From: an uncultured Bacteroidia bacterium
GTDB lineage: Bacteria > Bacteroidota > Bacteroidia > Bacteroidales > ML635J-15
NCBI GenBank assembly: GCA_902800045.1
Contig: CADCCZ010000002.1
Span: 396,131 to 460,130, forward strand
DNA length: 64,000 nucleotides
Reading direction: 5' to 3'
In this document: positions 54,046-61,825 of the stretch, in pieces
Position numbering within the stretch: position 1 is the stretch's first letter
How the letters are laid out: every line of letters starts with the position of its first letter
Position numbers and translations under genes: made by a program
The notes under the pieces: model-generated
Told to the model about the DNA's origin: nothing
The model's input: only the letters and a program-made list of their open reading frames with translations
Database searches by the model: none

Positions 54046-55884
54046 TTAATTTTCTGATTCTTTTTTTAGAATTGGAATAATAACTTTTTGAAAATGGTTT
54101 TGCAAATCTGTTATGGTTATTGTCGTTCCTTGATTTCCGTGAGCTGATGATGTGTTTCGTTCGTATCTTAATTTTACAGTATACTTAATAATTTCTGTAT
54201 TAATTTTGTAATATAACCACAGCATGGCTACTATTTTTGAAATATCAGCATCCTCTTTTGCATATTTCCATCCATCTGGTAAATAATCTTTATTTATTAT
54301 CTCATTTGAAATAATAACATCATCCGCATTATTCGAAAATGCAATTCTTTGGAAACAACTTCCTATTTTTTCTCCATTTTTTGTAACACCACCATCACCT
54401 TCGATGAGAATATCATTTTTCTTTATAATGGACTCAACAAACCTCATCTGACAAATTATACATGATTTAATTATAATATTGCTTTTTTGTCCTTTGTCAA
54501 GGTTCAATAGATCGGCAAAATCATACAAAGGAGACAAGTCTATATTTTTATCTTTTAACTTGTTCCTGAAATCATCCAATGTTTTATATACTTGTTGCAA
54601 ATAGCTCAATTTGAAGGCTTTGTTAATTTTTCTAGCAAAGTCGCAAAATAAATTATAACTTTCTTGCCTTGTATAATTAAACTCAGGAGATTCTTTGATT
54701 ACATATCCACAGGCTCCAATTTTCATCATAGATTTTTCTATGTTCCATGATTTATTTGATGCGGTAAAGATTACAACTTGGCATCCTTTATTCAAAGACT
54801 TTATATATTCTGAAATTTGGTGACCTGACAAATCTTTACTTGTGATTTTGTCTGTATATAAATCCATGTTTTTGATTTTGTCAAAATCATCGTCATGGAG
54901 CCTCAAATCTATAAGGTAACAATCTGCACCACCATTATTATTATAATCATTTAGTAAAAATAATTTTATTTTTTCTACCAATTCTGGACGCTCAATTTTA
55001 TTATGTCTGTCAAAAGGATAGGTTATTAAATCAACTTTTGATTTTTCAAATATTGGGGCTAATACTTTGCTCCACAATGCTTCTTCATCATCAATATATA
55101 CAACTCGTTTTCTTTTTTTAGGTTCTCTTTTATTGTCGTAATCTGCACTAGAATATATGTTCTCAATTAAGGGAGAATAAGGTTCTTTTCTTTTATCTTT
55201 ATCAGTAAAAGGTTCTCGATTGCCTGCTAATGCCAATAAGTATTTTAAATATAACATATTTTTGAATCGCGCATCGCCAAACTCAGGAGCGGCTCCTTCC
55301 CACGAAAACATTTCTATCCACCTTAAAACTGCCCATTTATTTGCGATAGAATGATGAGTTGCATAATTTGCAGGCGCCTTAATTTTTATTCTATTCAAAA
55401 AATGTTGAAATTTGGAATCAATTAGCCATTCTTTAAATGGAATCTCGTTTTTATCACAATTAATGTTTTCTATTTTTTTTGCGAGTTCTTCTTGTGACCT
55501 TGCTTTACTAGTATAAATTCGATATGTACTTAAAATGCCACCTAAATCCGATAGGCGTATAACATCTTCAATGTCATCTCCTCCCAAAAAAACTATTGGC
55601 GTTGCATAGTGATTCCATTCTTTTGTTAGGCGAATGTGAGTTGCAATGCGTAACCCTGAATAATCTATGTAATTTTCCTCTCCTAATGTGTAAGAAATGA
55701 CAATAGCATCATATTGCCTTTCTTTAAATATTTTCAAGCAACTATCACCAAAAAATGTATCAATATCAGAATCGTGATATGGCTGATAATCTATTACACG
55801 TGGGAAATAAGAATTTCCGTTATTACTAAATTCCTCTATTAATTCTGTTGGAATATTATTGTTATGAATTATAAGAATATTCAT
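54046..55884 (-). CDS. Receiver-HEPN protein, candidate retron effector
   Basis: A 612-aa protein. Residues 1-125 resemble a receiver fold (MNILIIHNNN; YDAIVISYTLGEE; TPIVFLGGDD) but lack the acidic pair and phospho-Asp. Residues ~258-400 are a complete receiver: acidic pair D265/D266 (VVYIDDEE), phospho-acceptor D326 (YLIDLRL), T374 (VIFTAS), K397 (YVIKES). Residues ~430-612 are helical and contain R576-N577-x4-H582 (YERNTSSAHG), the R-[N]-x4-H motif of HEPN ribonucleases. HEPN RNases cleave RNA in toxin-antitoxin, abortive infection and CRISPR effectors. It overlaps the upstream receiver-like gene by 1 bp and lies in the retron operon. Probably the growth-arresting effector. Confidence 0.75.
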   Translation of the reverse strand: MNILIIHNNNIPTELIEEFSNNGNSYFPRVIDYQPYHDSDIDTFFGDSCLKIFKERQYDAIVISYTLGEENYIDYSGLRIATHIRLTKEWNHYATPIVFLGGDDIEDVIRLSDLGGILSTYRIYTSKARSQEELAKKIENINCDKNEIPFKEWLIDSKFQHFLNRIKIKAPANYATHHSIANKWAVLRWIEMFSWEGAAPEFGDARFKNMLYLKYLLALAGNREPFTDKDKRKEPYSPLIENIYSSADYDNKREPKKRKRVVYIDDEEALWSKVLAPIFEKSKVDLITYPFDRHNKIERPELVEKIKLFLLNDYNNNGGADCYLIDLRLHDDDFDKIKNMDLYTDKITSKDLSGHQISEYIKSLNKGCQVVIFTASNKSWNIEKSMMKIGACGYVIKESPEFNYTRQESYNLFCDFARKINKAFKLSYLQQVYKTLDDFRNKLKDKNIDLSPLYDFADLLNLDKGQKSNIIIKSCIICQMRFVESIIKKNDILIEGDGGVTKNGEKIGSCFQRIAFSNNADDVIISNEIINKDYLPDGWKYAKEDADISKIVAMLWLYYKINTEIIKYTVKLRYERNTSSAHGNQGTTITITDLQNHFQKVIIPILKKESEN

Positions 55885-56465
55885 TATATGGTTTCCCTAT
55901 ATTTAGTTAGTCTTTTTTCTACCCATTCTAAAGTAATAGAATCAGAATCAGGCATTAAAAGGTCTCGTATCACCTCTTCAATATTAGCATCTTCGTTGTT
56001 TTGTATTTCCATTTGAGAAGATTCTGTTGTTCCGTATTTCCATAATAGATTCTTATATCTAAGTAGCAATGGCAGTCTCCACTCTTCTCCATATAAAAAC
56101 TTTAATAAGGGATATTCTCCATTATTTTCTGAATAATTTGACAAGAATGGGATTATTTTATGATAAAACTCGGCAGAATTGATTTTCATAATTTTCCCTG
56201 ATTCAAAGATGCTATTTTGTGTAATACCTCCACTAAACAAGATTAATAGCTTATCATTTTTCTTTGCGAATGACACTATTTCATTATAAAGATTTGACTC
56301 TTTAAGTAGAGATTCGTGAATTGCCAACAACGAATACTCCTCAAGTTCCTGATGTGAAGGCAAATTCTCACTAATTTCGCTAATAGAATTTAGTCTTTCA
56401 ACCTCGCTATCGGTTAGGTGTTGCCTTTTGCGTTCTTTTCTATCATCAATTACAATAGTCTTCAT
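55884..56465 (-). CDS. Degenerate receiver-like protein in the retron operon
   Basis: A 193-aa protein. The first ~110 residues follow the receiver pattern: acidic pair D7/D8 (IVIDDRKERK), then EYSLLAIHESLL where the phospho-acceptor Asp would be (here H50), then LLILFSGGIT (S78 at the Thr/Ser position). No conserved Lys is evident. Residues ~115-193 are helical. It is a pseudo-receiver by appearance and is unlikely to be phosphorylated normally. It lies 5 bp after the RT gene and overlaps the receiver-HEPN gene by 1 bp, so the three are translationally linked. It may be a partner or inhibitor of the HEPN protein. Confidence 0.65.
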   Translation of the reverse strand: MKTIVIDDRKERKRQHLTDSEVERLNSISEISENLPSHQELEEYSLLAIHESLLKESNLYNEIVSFAKKNDKLLILFSGGITQNSIFESGKIMKINSAEFYHKIIPFLSNYSENNGEYPLLKFLYGEEWRLPLLLRYKNLLWKYGTTESSQMEIQNNEDANIEEVIRDLLMPDSDSITLEWVEKRLTKYRETI

Positions 56466-56470
56466 AATAA

Positions 56471-58735
56471 TTACTCCACATTATAATTATAAAACCTAAG
56501 TATATATTTGAATCCTCTGCAATCTTGCTCTGATATTTCTTCAATTTTATGATAATATTTAAAATTACTTGAAAGATAATTTATCCTTAATGGTTTAAGT
56601 TCTCCATTTTGATAAAAAGTACTCTCAATAGAGAAATCACATAAATTTCTCAGCTTGGATTTAATCGTGAACAAATCTCCATCCTCATTGTCATTATCTG
56701 GATTAATTTTCACATCATTTATATCTCTATTCGAGAACGAACCAACCTGTAATATTTCCAATGTAATAGATTCCCATTCTTCATTATTGTTTGTTGTGCA
56801 GTATATCTCCAAATTTGGATATTCAGACCGCTGAAAAACATTTCCAGCTATTAACCCTAAAGCCGATCTTACAAGTACTGTATCTGTAAAAAAAGATTTA
56901 CCCTTTAAAGATGCCAACAACTTTCTGTCTATTTTTATATCAGAACTCTTGAAAATGCGGATAATATCAAAATAGAAATTATCATCACGGAATTGAATAC
57001 AATTTTTAAATATATCTACAATATCACCAAAATCAGACAATTGTTTTCCATTTATAGGTTTGGAAGGTATCAATTCGCTAGGAAGGCTTGACAATGGCAT
57101 GGCAAATGGTTGTTGTTGGGGATTATTATCCATCCACTCTTTGAGATATTTGTTGTAGCCAATTTTCCAATTATGCTCACCATCGCTCCAAGGATATATA
57201 GCATCGTCATTTACAAGGAAATTCCTTATTGTTCGCCAAAGGTGTTCGCATCTATATTGTAGGACATCCATCGGTGATGGTTTCTTCCTATTTAATTTTT
57301 GTGGATACAGGTCTTTATATTTATCTAGCGATTTTGTATTGTCATTTAGGATTTCTATGTATTTAGTTTTTAAATCTTCAAAACTTTCATAATTATATTC
57401 GTCGGTTTGATAATTTTTATCCCAATAATGAGTCGTGAATTTTAACGCTTGGCATTTTTTTTCGGTAAATTGATGTAAAAATCTAGAAACAAATTCAGGA
57501 TCGTGGTTTAAGCCTAAAGACTCTTCTTCTGAACAATTCAAGTATTCCTTTTTCTTTCTTTCTTTTCTTAAAGGAATACTTGCGCTAGAATCTAATCTGT
57601 AGAATCTTTCTTTTAATTTTTGATATGTTGGGTCAGTTTCTCCTTTTACCATCCTTAGAAAATTTAATTTTCCACGGATTACTTCATTAATTGAGATTTC
57701 GTTTATATCAACATGTTTTGAATATGCTCCTTTGCCTTTTGCAAGATTCGCAATAAATATTGATTTTGCTTCTTCTTCCCCCTTTTTTTCCAAGTTGTTA
57801 ATCATTGCACGCAACTGTTTAACATATTTGCGCGACACATTTACTTTTTCATTTACAGTAAGACCTGTAACTTCTTGTCGCATACCGATGTGACATAGAC
57901 GAGTTTTTTCTTCATTTATTATAAAATGTTCTTCATTCTCGATTATATTGCGCAGTGATTTGCAAAATTTTCCGTCTTCAGAAAATACATTTTTCATTCC
58001 ACTGAAAGTAATATCATCTGCATATCGAGTATATTTAAGTCCGTATGCAGTAGCAAGTTTACTCAATTTTCTATCTAGTTTTTCGCAAATAAAATTTGAA
58101 ATGATAGGAGATGTCGGTGCTCCTTGCGGAAGAACAAGACTATTATCAGATTTTTTATGGCAGCATAAATTTGCAATAAGACTTGCTAGTTTTGGATTGA
58201 GACAGAATGGCCTAAATAACAAACGTTTGTATATCCGGGCAGAAGAAATGCTAGGGAAAAAATCTTTTAGATCTATATTGTAAATGAACTTTTCCGATAT
58301 ATGTTCTTTTGCTCCATCAACAATTGATCTATCACGGACAAAACCAACTGCAGATTTGTTAGGAGTATATATTTGTTCAAATATGTAATTTAAACATTGC
58401 TGAATACCCTTTAGTATGTAGTTGGGCGCATCTATAGTGCGAAATTCTCCCTTTTTCTTTTTAGGAATAACGAATGTTGTGTACATTCTATCGTATTCCT
58501 TATTGTATGCATTGAAATGTAATTGTTTAAGAGTATATTTTTTTCTCTTTTTTAAAAGAGAAAATATTGATTCTAATTGCATTTCAGAATCAACAATATT
58601 TATCAAATCAAGCAAATCACTTTCGTAATTAAGATTTTTCCACAATAAAATAATCTTAGATGAAAGATTTTCATTTTTGCTGCTTGATTGCTTTGATACA
58701 AACATATTATTCGTTATTAATTTATTGGTCATCAT
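56471..58735 (-). CDS. Retron-type reverse transcriptase with long C-terminal extension
   Basis: 754 aa from ATG 58735. RT motifs: FVRDRSIVDGAKEHISEKF (region X, A-x2-H), NIDLKDFFPSIS (first catalytic Asp), LPQGAPTSP (202-210), YTRYADDITFSG (YADD 238-241), and the retron-specific VTGLTVNEKVNVSRKYVKQLR (VTG 289-291). The RT core ends with GKLNFLRMVKGETDPTYQKL near 375. About 370 extra residues follow, with no recognised domain (central WSDGEHNWKIGYNKYLKEWM; beta-rich C-terminus). The frame opens 20 codons earlier at 58795, but those codons overlap the a2 arm of the ncRNA, so 58735 is preferred. It copies part of the upstream ncRNA into msDNA. AT-rich, apparently acquired. Confidence 0.9.
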   Translation of the reverse strand: MMTNKLITNNMFVSKQSSSKNENLSSKIILLWKNLNYESDLLDLINIVDSEMQLESIFSLLKKRKKYTLKQLHFNAYNKEYDRMYTTFVIPKKKKGEFRTIDAPNYILKGIQQCLNYIFEQIYTPNKSAVGFVRDRSIVDGAKEHISEKFIYNIDLKDFFPSISSARIYKRLLFRPFCLNPKLASLIANLCCHKKSDNSLVLPQGAPTSPIISNFICEKLDRKLSKLATAYGLKYTRYADDITFSGMKNVFSEDGKFCKSLRNIIENEEHFIINEEKTRLCHIGMRQEVTGLTVNEKVNVSRKYVKQLRAMINNLEKKGEEEAKSIFIANLAKGKGAYSKHVDINEISINEVIRGKLNFLRMVKGETDPTYQKLKERFYRLDSSASIPLRKERKKKEYLNCSEEESLGLNHDPEFVSRFLHQFTEKKCQALKFTTHYWDKNYQTDEYNYESFEDLKTKYIEILNDNTKSLDKYKDLYPQKLNRKKPSPMDVLQYRCEHLWRTIRNFLVNDDAIYPWSDGEHNWKIGYNKYLKEWMDNNPQQQPFAMPLSSLPSELIPSKPINGKQLSDFGDIVDIFKNCIQFRDDNFYFDIIRIFKSSDIKIDRKLLASLKGKSFFTDTVLVRSALGLIAGNVFQRSEYPNLEIYCTTNNNEEWESITLEILQVGSFSNRDINDVKINPDNDNEDGDLFTIKSKLRNLCDFSIESTFYQNGELKPLRINYLSSNFKYYHKIEEISEQDCRGFKYILRFYNYNVE

Positions 58736-58747
58736 ATTTTTGTTCCA

Positions 58748-58923
58748 TAAAACGATTGCCATACTCAAAAAAATTACTTCAAATAATAGCATCATTCTCT
58801 ACGTTATTGTAGACATTCTTTACTATGCTACTCAATAAGAGTCGCAAAGACCTGCCGATAGCAGCAGGCAGCTTTCCACCAATGAAAAGCATCTAATTCA
58901 AATGAGTATAGACAATCGTTTCA
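58748..58923 (-). ncRNA. Retron ncRNA (msr-msd) with a1/a2 stem
   Basis: Directly upstream of the RT. Arm a1 (58923-58903) is TGAAACGATTG-TCT-ATACTCA. Arm a2 (58767-58748) is TGAGTAT-GG-CAATCGTTTTA. They pair over 18 positions (one G-U) around one small internal loop. Inside, an msr-like hairpin reads AAAGCTGCC (58875-58867) / GGCAG-gt-CTTT (58856-58846). An msd-like hairpin pairs AGTAGCAT (58832-58825) with ATGCTATT (58792-58785), with an inner TCTAC-AATAAC-GTAGA (58813-58798). A T-run precedes a2, as in Ec86. The branching G is not proven; 58893 in TTAGATG is one candidate. Confidence 0.8.
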
Positions 58924-58980
58924 AAGAACATTTTGCGAAGTTTTTATAGAGTACGTCGCCTCATCTCTTTTTTCTATTTG

Positions 58981-58988
58981 CAAAATTA
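58981..58988 (-). promoter_or_regulatory. Candidate -7 box (TAATTTTG) for the retron
   Basis: Exact TAnnTTTG match on the minus strand, ~58 bp upstream of the a1 arm. It is followed by CAAATAGAAAA, like the start region of the dyad promoters, but no TGTGCAA dyad is present here. Confidence 0.5.
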
Positions 58989-59026
58989 ATAAATATTTCT
59001 CTTTTACCTAATAAAACTTTTTCTCA

Positions 59027-59515
59027 TTACGATGCCATTTTTTCCTCCCCAAAGGACATCTCGCCATTTGTAAGGTCGATTATCAGTTTGTTGTGGAGAA
59101 TGAAAGGCGTTCCCAATATTCCGTGGAGGCGAAGGCCATGCTGCTTTTCTAGCATTTCGAAGCTGTTCATGCCTTGTGGAAGTGTGAAAAACTTCACGGA
59201 AAGCTGCCGGTTGACAATTTGCATAGGGACGGTAACCAGTTTGCCACGCGGAATTTCGTTGCCTTCAACTCCTATTACAAAGCCATCGCCTTCGGTAGCC
59301 TCGATGCTGTCCTTGAAATGCTCGTACACGCGTTCGTCAAGGAAGTTGGTGTCGGAGCCTGTGTCCAAAACAAACAGCAACCTTTCGCCTTGAAACTCAG
59401 CAACAATTATCGGAGTCCCGATTTCGTGTACACCATATATTCTCATCTGGTCGATTTCATTCTCCTTGTTCATAGTCTCGTCGTTTTTCTTCATTTCCTT
59501 GTTTTCTTTCTTCAT
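59027..59515 (-). CDS. Retropepsin-like aspartic protease
   Basis: A 162-aa protein with a charged N-terminus and one aspartic protease half: VAEFQGERLLFVLDTGSDTNFLD (D51-T52-G53-S54), then a flap region and LHGILGTPFILHNKLIIDL. Single-domain retropepsin-like proteins act as dimers. No signal peptide, so probably cytoplasmic. An internal ATG (MRIYGVHEIG) is an alternative start. Its promoter has the dyad operator (59541-59576). Substrate unknown; it may process a protein of the island. Confidence 0.8.
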   Translation of the reverse strand: MKKENKEMKKNDETMNKENEIDQMRIYGVHEIGTPIIVAEFQGERLLFVLDTGSDTNFLDERVYEHFKDSIEATEGDGFVIGVEGNEIPRGKLVTVPMQIVNRQLSVKFFTLPQGMNSFEMLEKQHGLRLHGILGTPFILHNKLIIDLTNGEMSFGEEKMAS

Positions 59516-59540
59516 ATCCGTTCTGTTTTATTTTCGTTCG

Positions 59541-59576
59541 CAAAGTTAAATGCGCCGTGTGCAGTCTATTTGCACA
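59541..59576 (-). promoter_or_regulatory. Promoter with dyad operator, copy 2
   Basis: -7 box TAACTTTG (59541-59548) and dyad TGTGCA-N7-TGCACA (59558-59576), 9 bp apart, before the retropepsin-like gene. The initial transcript is GCGAACGAAAA. Confidence 0.75.
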
Positions 59577-59587
59577 CAGCACATTTT

Positions 59588-60088
59588 TTAGTCAATATTC
59601 CAATACATATCGGGGTCACCTTCAAAAGCATCGTAGATAACATCATCGCTGTAACCCATCTCGTCTTGGGCATAGCTTCCTGCAAAATCGCCATAATGAC
59701 TTCCGTAGCGGTAATCGTCGTCGGTGTCGAAGTCGGCATCGTCGTCGTACAGGTCGGAGTTCAGACTGCTGAAATATACAGTATTCTTATTGCCGGCCTT
59801 CTCTATCGTCGTGGAATTGCGGTTCTTGCCGTAGAAGTTCCATACCGAATCGTATTCGACAGGCAGGACTTCCTCGCCAGACATATTTATTATTCCCCAC
59901 TTCTTGCCGTCGGGACTGAGCTTGTTCACTCGTGCCAGTCCGTGGTCGAAGCCGTCAATCCAATCGTACTTTCCGAAAGGCACAATTTCGTTTCCTTCCA
60001 AATCGACAACACCCCACTGGTAGTTTCTCTTCTGGGCAACCTTTACGCTGTCGAACACTCTCTCGTTCAAGTAGTTGATTTCTGTCAT
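59588..60088 (-). CDS. WG-repeat protein
   Basis: About 166 aa from MTEINYLNERVFDS. It contains two WG repeats (QWGVVDLEGNEIVPFGKYDWIDGFDHGLARV; KWGIINMSGEEVLPVEYDSVWNF) and a very acidic C-terminal tail (DLYDDDADFDTDDDYRYG). WG repeats form beta-structures for protein binding. Expressed from the dyad promoter at 60133-60170, which lies inside the end of the upstream gene. Function unknown. Confidence 0.8.
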   Translation of the reverse strand: MTEINYLNERVFDSVKVAQKRNYQWGVVDLEGNEIVPFGKYDWIDGFDHGLARVNKLSPDGKKWGIINMSGEEVLPVEYDSVWNFYGKNRNSTTIEKAGNKNTVYFSSLNSDLYDDDADFDTDDDYRYGSHYGDFAGSYAQDEMGYSDDVIYDAFEGDPDMYWNID

Positions 60089-60106
60089 AGCTATCATTTT
60101 TTCAAG

Positions 60107-60676
60107 TTAGTCATTTTGTTTGTTTTCGTTTGCAAAGTTATTGTATGCCTGTGCAACAAGTTCTTGCACATTGCTGTTTTCATCGTCGTAGTATCTGTCG
60201 GCAAGGAAACCTATGGGGCGGCGTGTCGGCTTTATGGGGAAATCTTCCTTTATTGCCTTGTAGTTGATGTTAAACTCGTGTATGGTTTCGTCGATTTGCT
60301 TGCGGGCAAATGCAAATTCCTCTGCAAATTCCTTTGCCGATGATATGAAGGTATCGGCACGGCAGGCAAAATGGTCTTCGAGGAAGAGTGTAGTGGTAAG
60401 GTCGTTGTGGTTGTTGCATTCAGAAGTAAGCATTATAAGTCCTTCGGGCTGGACAGAGTCCATATCCTTGAGACCAAACAGACGGAAGAACTGAACCCTG
60501 CGCTTGCCGGAGTCCGATGCAGCCCAAATCTGGACATCGTACTGGCAATCGTTGTTGCCGATGACAAGGTGGTTGTCGTCGAAACGGCATTTGTAGCCCA
60601 TCTTGTTCATCTTACTGATGACTTCGTCGATAAATCTCTGTTCTTTCATCTTTTTCATTCTTGTTGCAATCTTCAT
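60107..60676 (-). CDS. Hypothetical protein of the dyad regulon
   Basis: About 189 aa from MKIATRMKKMKEQRFIDEVISKMNKMG at 60676. A longer frame to 60778 would overlap the promoter and dyad, so the shorter start is chosen. The N-terminal alpha/beta part (YKCRFDDNHLVIGNNDCQYDVQIWAASDSGKRRVQFFRLFGLKD) resembles small sensor or binding folds. The C-terminal half is helical. No family was recognised. Divergent from the WYL regulator gene; shares the control region with it. Confidence 0.65.
   Translation of the reverse strand: MKIATRMKKMKEQRFIDEVISKMNKMGYKCRFDDNHLVIGNNDCQYDVQIWAASDSGKRRVQFFRLFGLKDMDSVQPEGLIMLTSECNNHNDLTTTLFLEDHFACRADTFISSAKEFAEEFAFARKQIDETIHEFNINYKAIKEDFPIKPTRRPIGFLADRYYDDENSNVQELVAQAYNNFANENKQND
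60133..60170 (-). promoter_or_regulatory. Promoter with dyad operator, copy 3
   Basis: -7 box TAACTTTG (60133-60140) and dyad TGTGCAA-N7-TTGCACA (60150-60170), 9 bp apart. It lies within the last codons of the 60107-60676 gene and serves the WG-repeat gene. Confidence 0.7.
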
Positions 60677-60699
60677 AATTCTTCTTCGGTTTTCGGTTG

Positions 60700-60758
60700 C
60701 AAAATAAGTGCATCTGTGTGCAAACGATTTGCACGCACGGAAAAATTTTGTATTTTTG
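60700..60758. promoter_or_regulatory. Divergent promoter region with dyad operator, copy 4
   Basis: Minus: -7-like TTATTTTG (60700-60707), 9 bp from the dyad TGTGCAA-N5-TTGCACG (60717-60735). Plus: -33 TTTG (60728-60731) and -7 TATTTTTG (60751-60758) with 19-bp spacing, an excellent Bacteroidota promoter for the WYL gene at 60796. The dyad covers the plus-strand -33 box, so a protein bound there would affect both directions. Confidence 0.78.
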
Positions 60759-60795
60759 CGGAATAATATTTTAATCACTTAAAATCCAATCTTTT

Positions 60796-61815
60796 ATGCC
60801 AATTACAAAAGATGCGTTTCTTCGTTATAGGATTCTTGACAAGTGTTTTCGCAATACCGCAGTGCAATTTCAAATAAGCGACCTTGTTAAAAAATGCAAT
60901 GAGGAACTTGATAAAAGTGTAAGTCGCCGCACTATATATTATGATATTGAATATATGCAGAGCCTTGATGGCTGGGAGGCTCCAATTGAAATTGTTAAAG
61001 ATGGGAACCGTCGCTATTACCGTTATTCGGATCCAAAATTTTCCATTGACAATGTGCAGTTGAGCGAAGCACAGCTCAAGCAACTCCAATCTTCTCTTGA
61101 TTTGGTAAAAGCATTTGCAGGATTGCCTCAATTTGAAAGTCTTAATGACACCTTTGCCAAAATAGGACTGATGACCTATAATACAGAAGTGGAACCATGC
61201 GTTTCGCTTGACCATAACGAATATGTAGAAGGACAAAGGCACATTCCCAAGCTGTTCAATGCCATACAATACCAGACTGTTGTAATAATCAACTACAAAC
61301 CTTTTGATAAAGAACCAGCTGAATACAAATTTCATCCCCAGTTCCTAAAGCAATACAACAACCGCTGGTATATCTTTGGCATCACGGATGACAATCCCGA
61401 CCAAATTTGGAACTTTGCTCTCGACCGCATACAGAATATAAAATCGACCAAGTTGCCGTACAAAAAGATAGATGTTGACTGGAAAACATATTTCGAAGAT
61501 ATAATAGGTGTAACTAACTATGCAGATAAACCAGTAGAGGAAGTACACTTCATTGTACACGGCAAATCAGCGTATTACATAAAAACCAAACCCATCCACG
61601 AAAGCCAAATTGCCCGTTGGATTGATAAAGAAGATAACACTCTGGATGTAAAGCTCAATGTCAAAATCAATCCCGAACTAGAGCATCTTCTACTTTCATA
61701 CGCCGATTCAATCACCATCCTCTCCCCCCAGTCGCTTATCGACAGGCATATAGAGGCGTTGAAAAAGGCGCTGGAGAGGTATGGGGAGGTGGAAAAGAAA
61801 TCACTTATCGTCTAA
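60796..61815 (+). CDS. WYL-domain transcriptional regulator (YafY-like)
   Basis: A 339-aa regulator. An N-terminal winged HTH covers ~1-75 (DAFLRYRILDKCFRNTAVQFQISDLVKKCNEELDKSVSRRTIYYDIEYMQSLDG). The WYL domain covers ~150-240 (YQTVVIINYKPFDKEPAEYKFHPQFLKQYNNRWYIFGITDD), and a WCX C-terminal extension is at ~245-330 (VHFIVHGKSAYYIKTKPIHESQ...QSLIDRHIEALKKALERYG). WYL regulators (BrxR/CapW relatives) commonly repress phage-defence genes and sense nucleic acids or nucleotides. Its own promoter overlaps a dyad found at three other island promoters, so it is the likely dyad-binding protein. A remnant of a related C-terminus lies just downstream. Confidence 0.88.
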   Translation: MPITKDAFLRYRILDKCFRNTAVQFQISDLVKKCNEELDKSVSRRTIYYDIEYMQSLDGWEAPIEIVKDGNRRYYRYSDPKFSIDNVQLSEAQLKQLQSSLDLVKAFAGLPQFESLNDTFAKIGLMTYNTEVEPCVSLDHNEYVEGQRHIPKLFNAIQYQTVVIINYKPFDKEPAEYKFHPQFLKQYNNRWYIFGITDDNPDQIWNFALDRIQNIKSTKLPYKKIDVDWKTYFEDIIGVTNYADKPVEEVHFIVHGKSAYYIKTKPIHESQIARWIDKEDNTLDVKLNVKINPELEHLLLSYADSITILSPQSLIDRHIEALKKALERYGEVEKKSLIV

Positions 61816-61825
61816 AGAAATAAAT

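Noticed and set aside
54046..55884. Classical two-component response regulator
   Set aside because: No histidine kinase gene and no DNA-binding output domain; the C-terminus carries a HEPN motif instead.
56471..58735. Group II intron or diversity-generating retroelement RT
   Set aside because: No maturase or HNH region, no intron domain V-like end and no template/variable repeat pair was seen; the VTG motif and a1/a2 RNA fit a retron.
58736..58795. N-terminal membrane anchor of the RT (MMLLFEVIFLSMAIVLW)
   Set aside because: These codons coincide with the a2 arm and T-run of the ncRNA, which explains their composition without translation.
59174..60343. Plus-strand frame of 389 aa across the dyad regulon genes
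   Set aside because: Antisense to three supported genes; Val/Leu-rich shadow translation without motifs.
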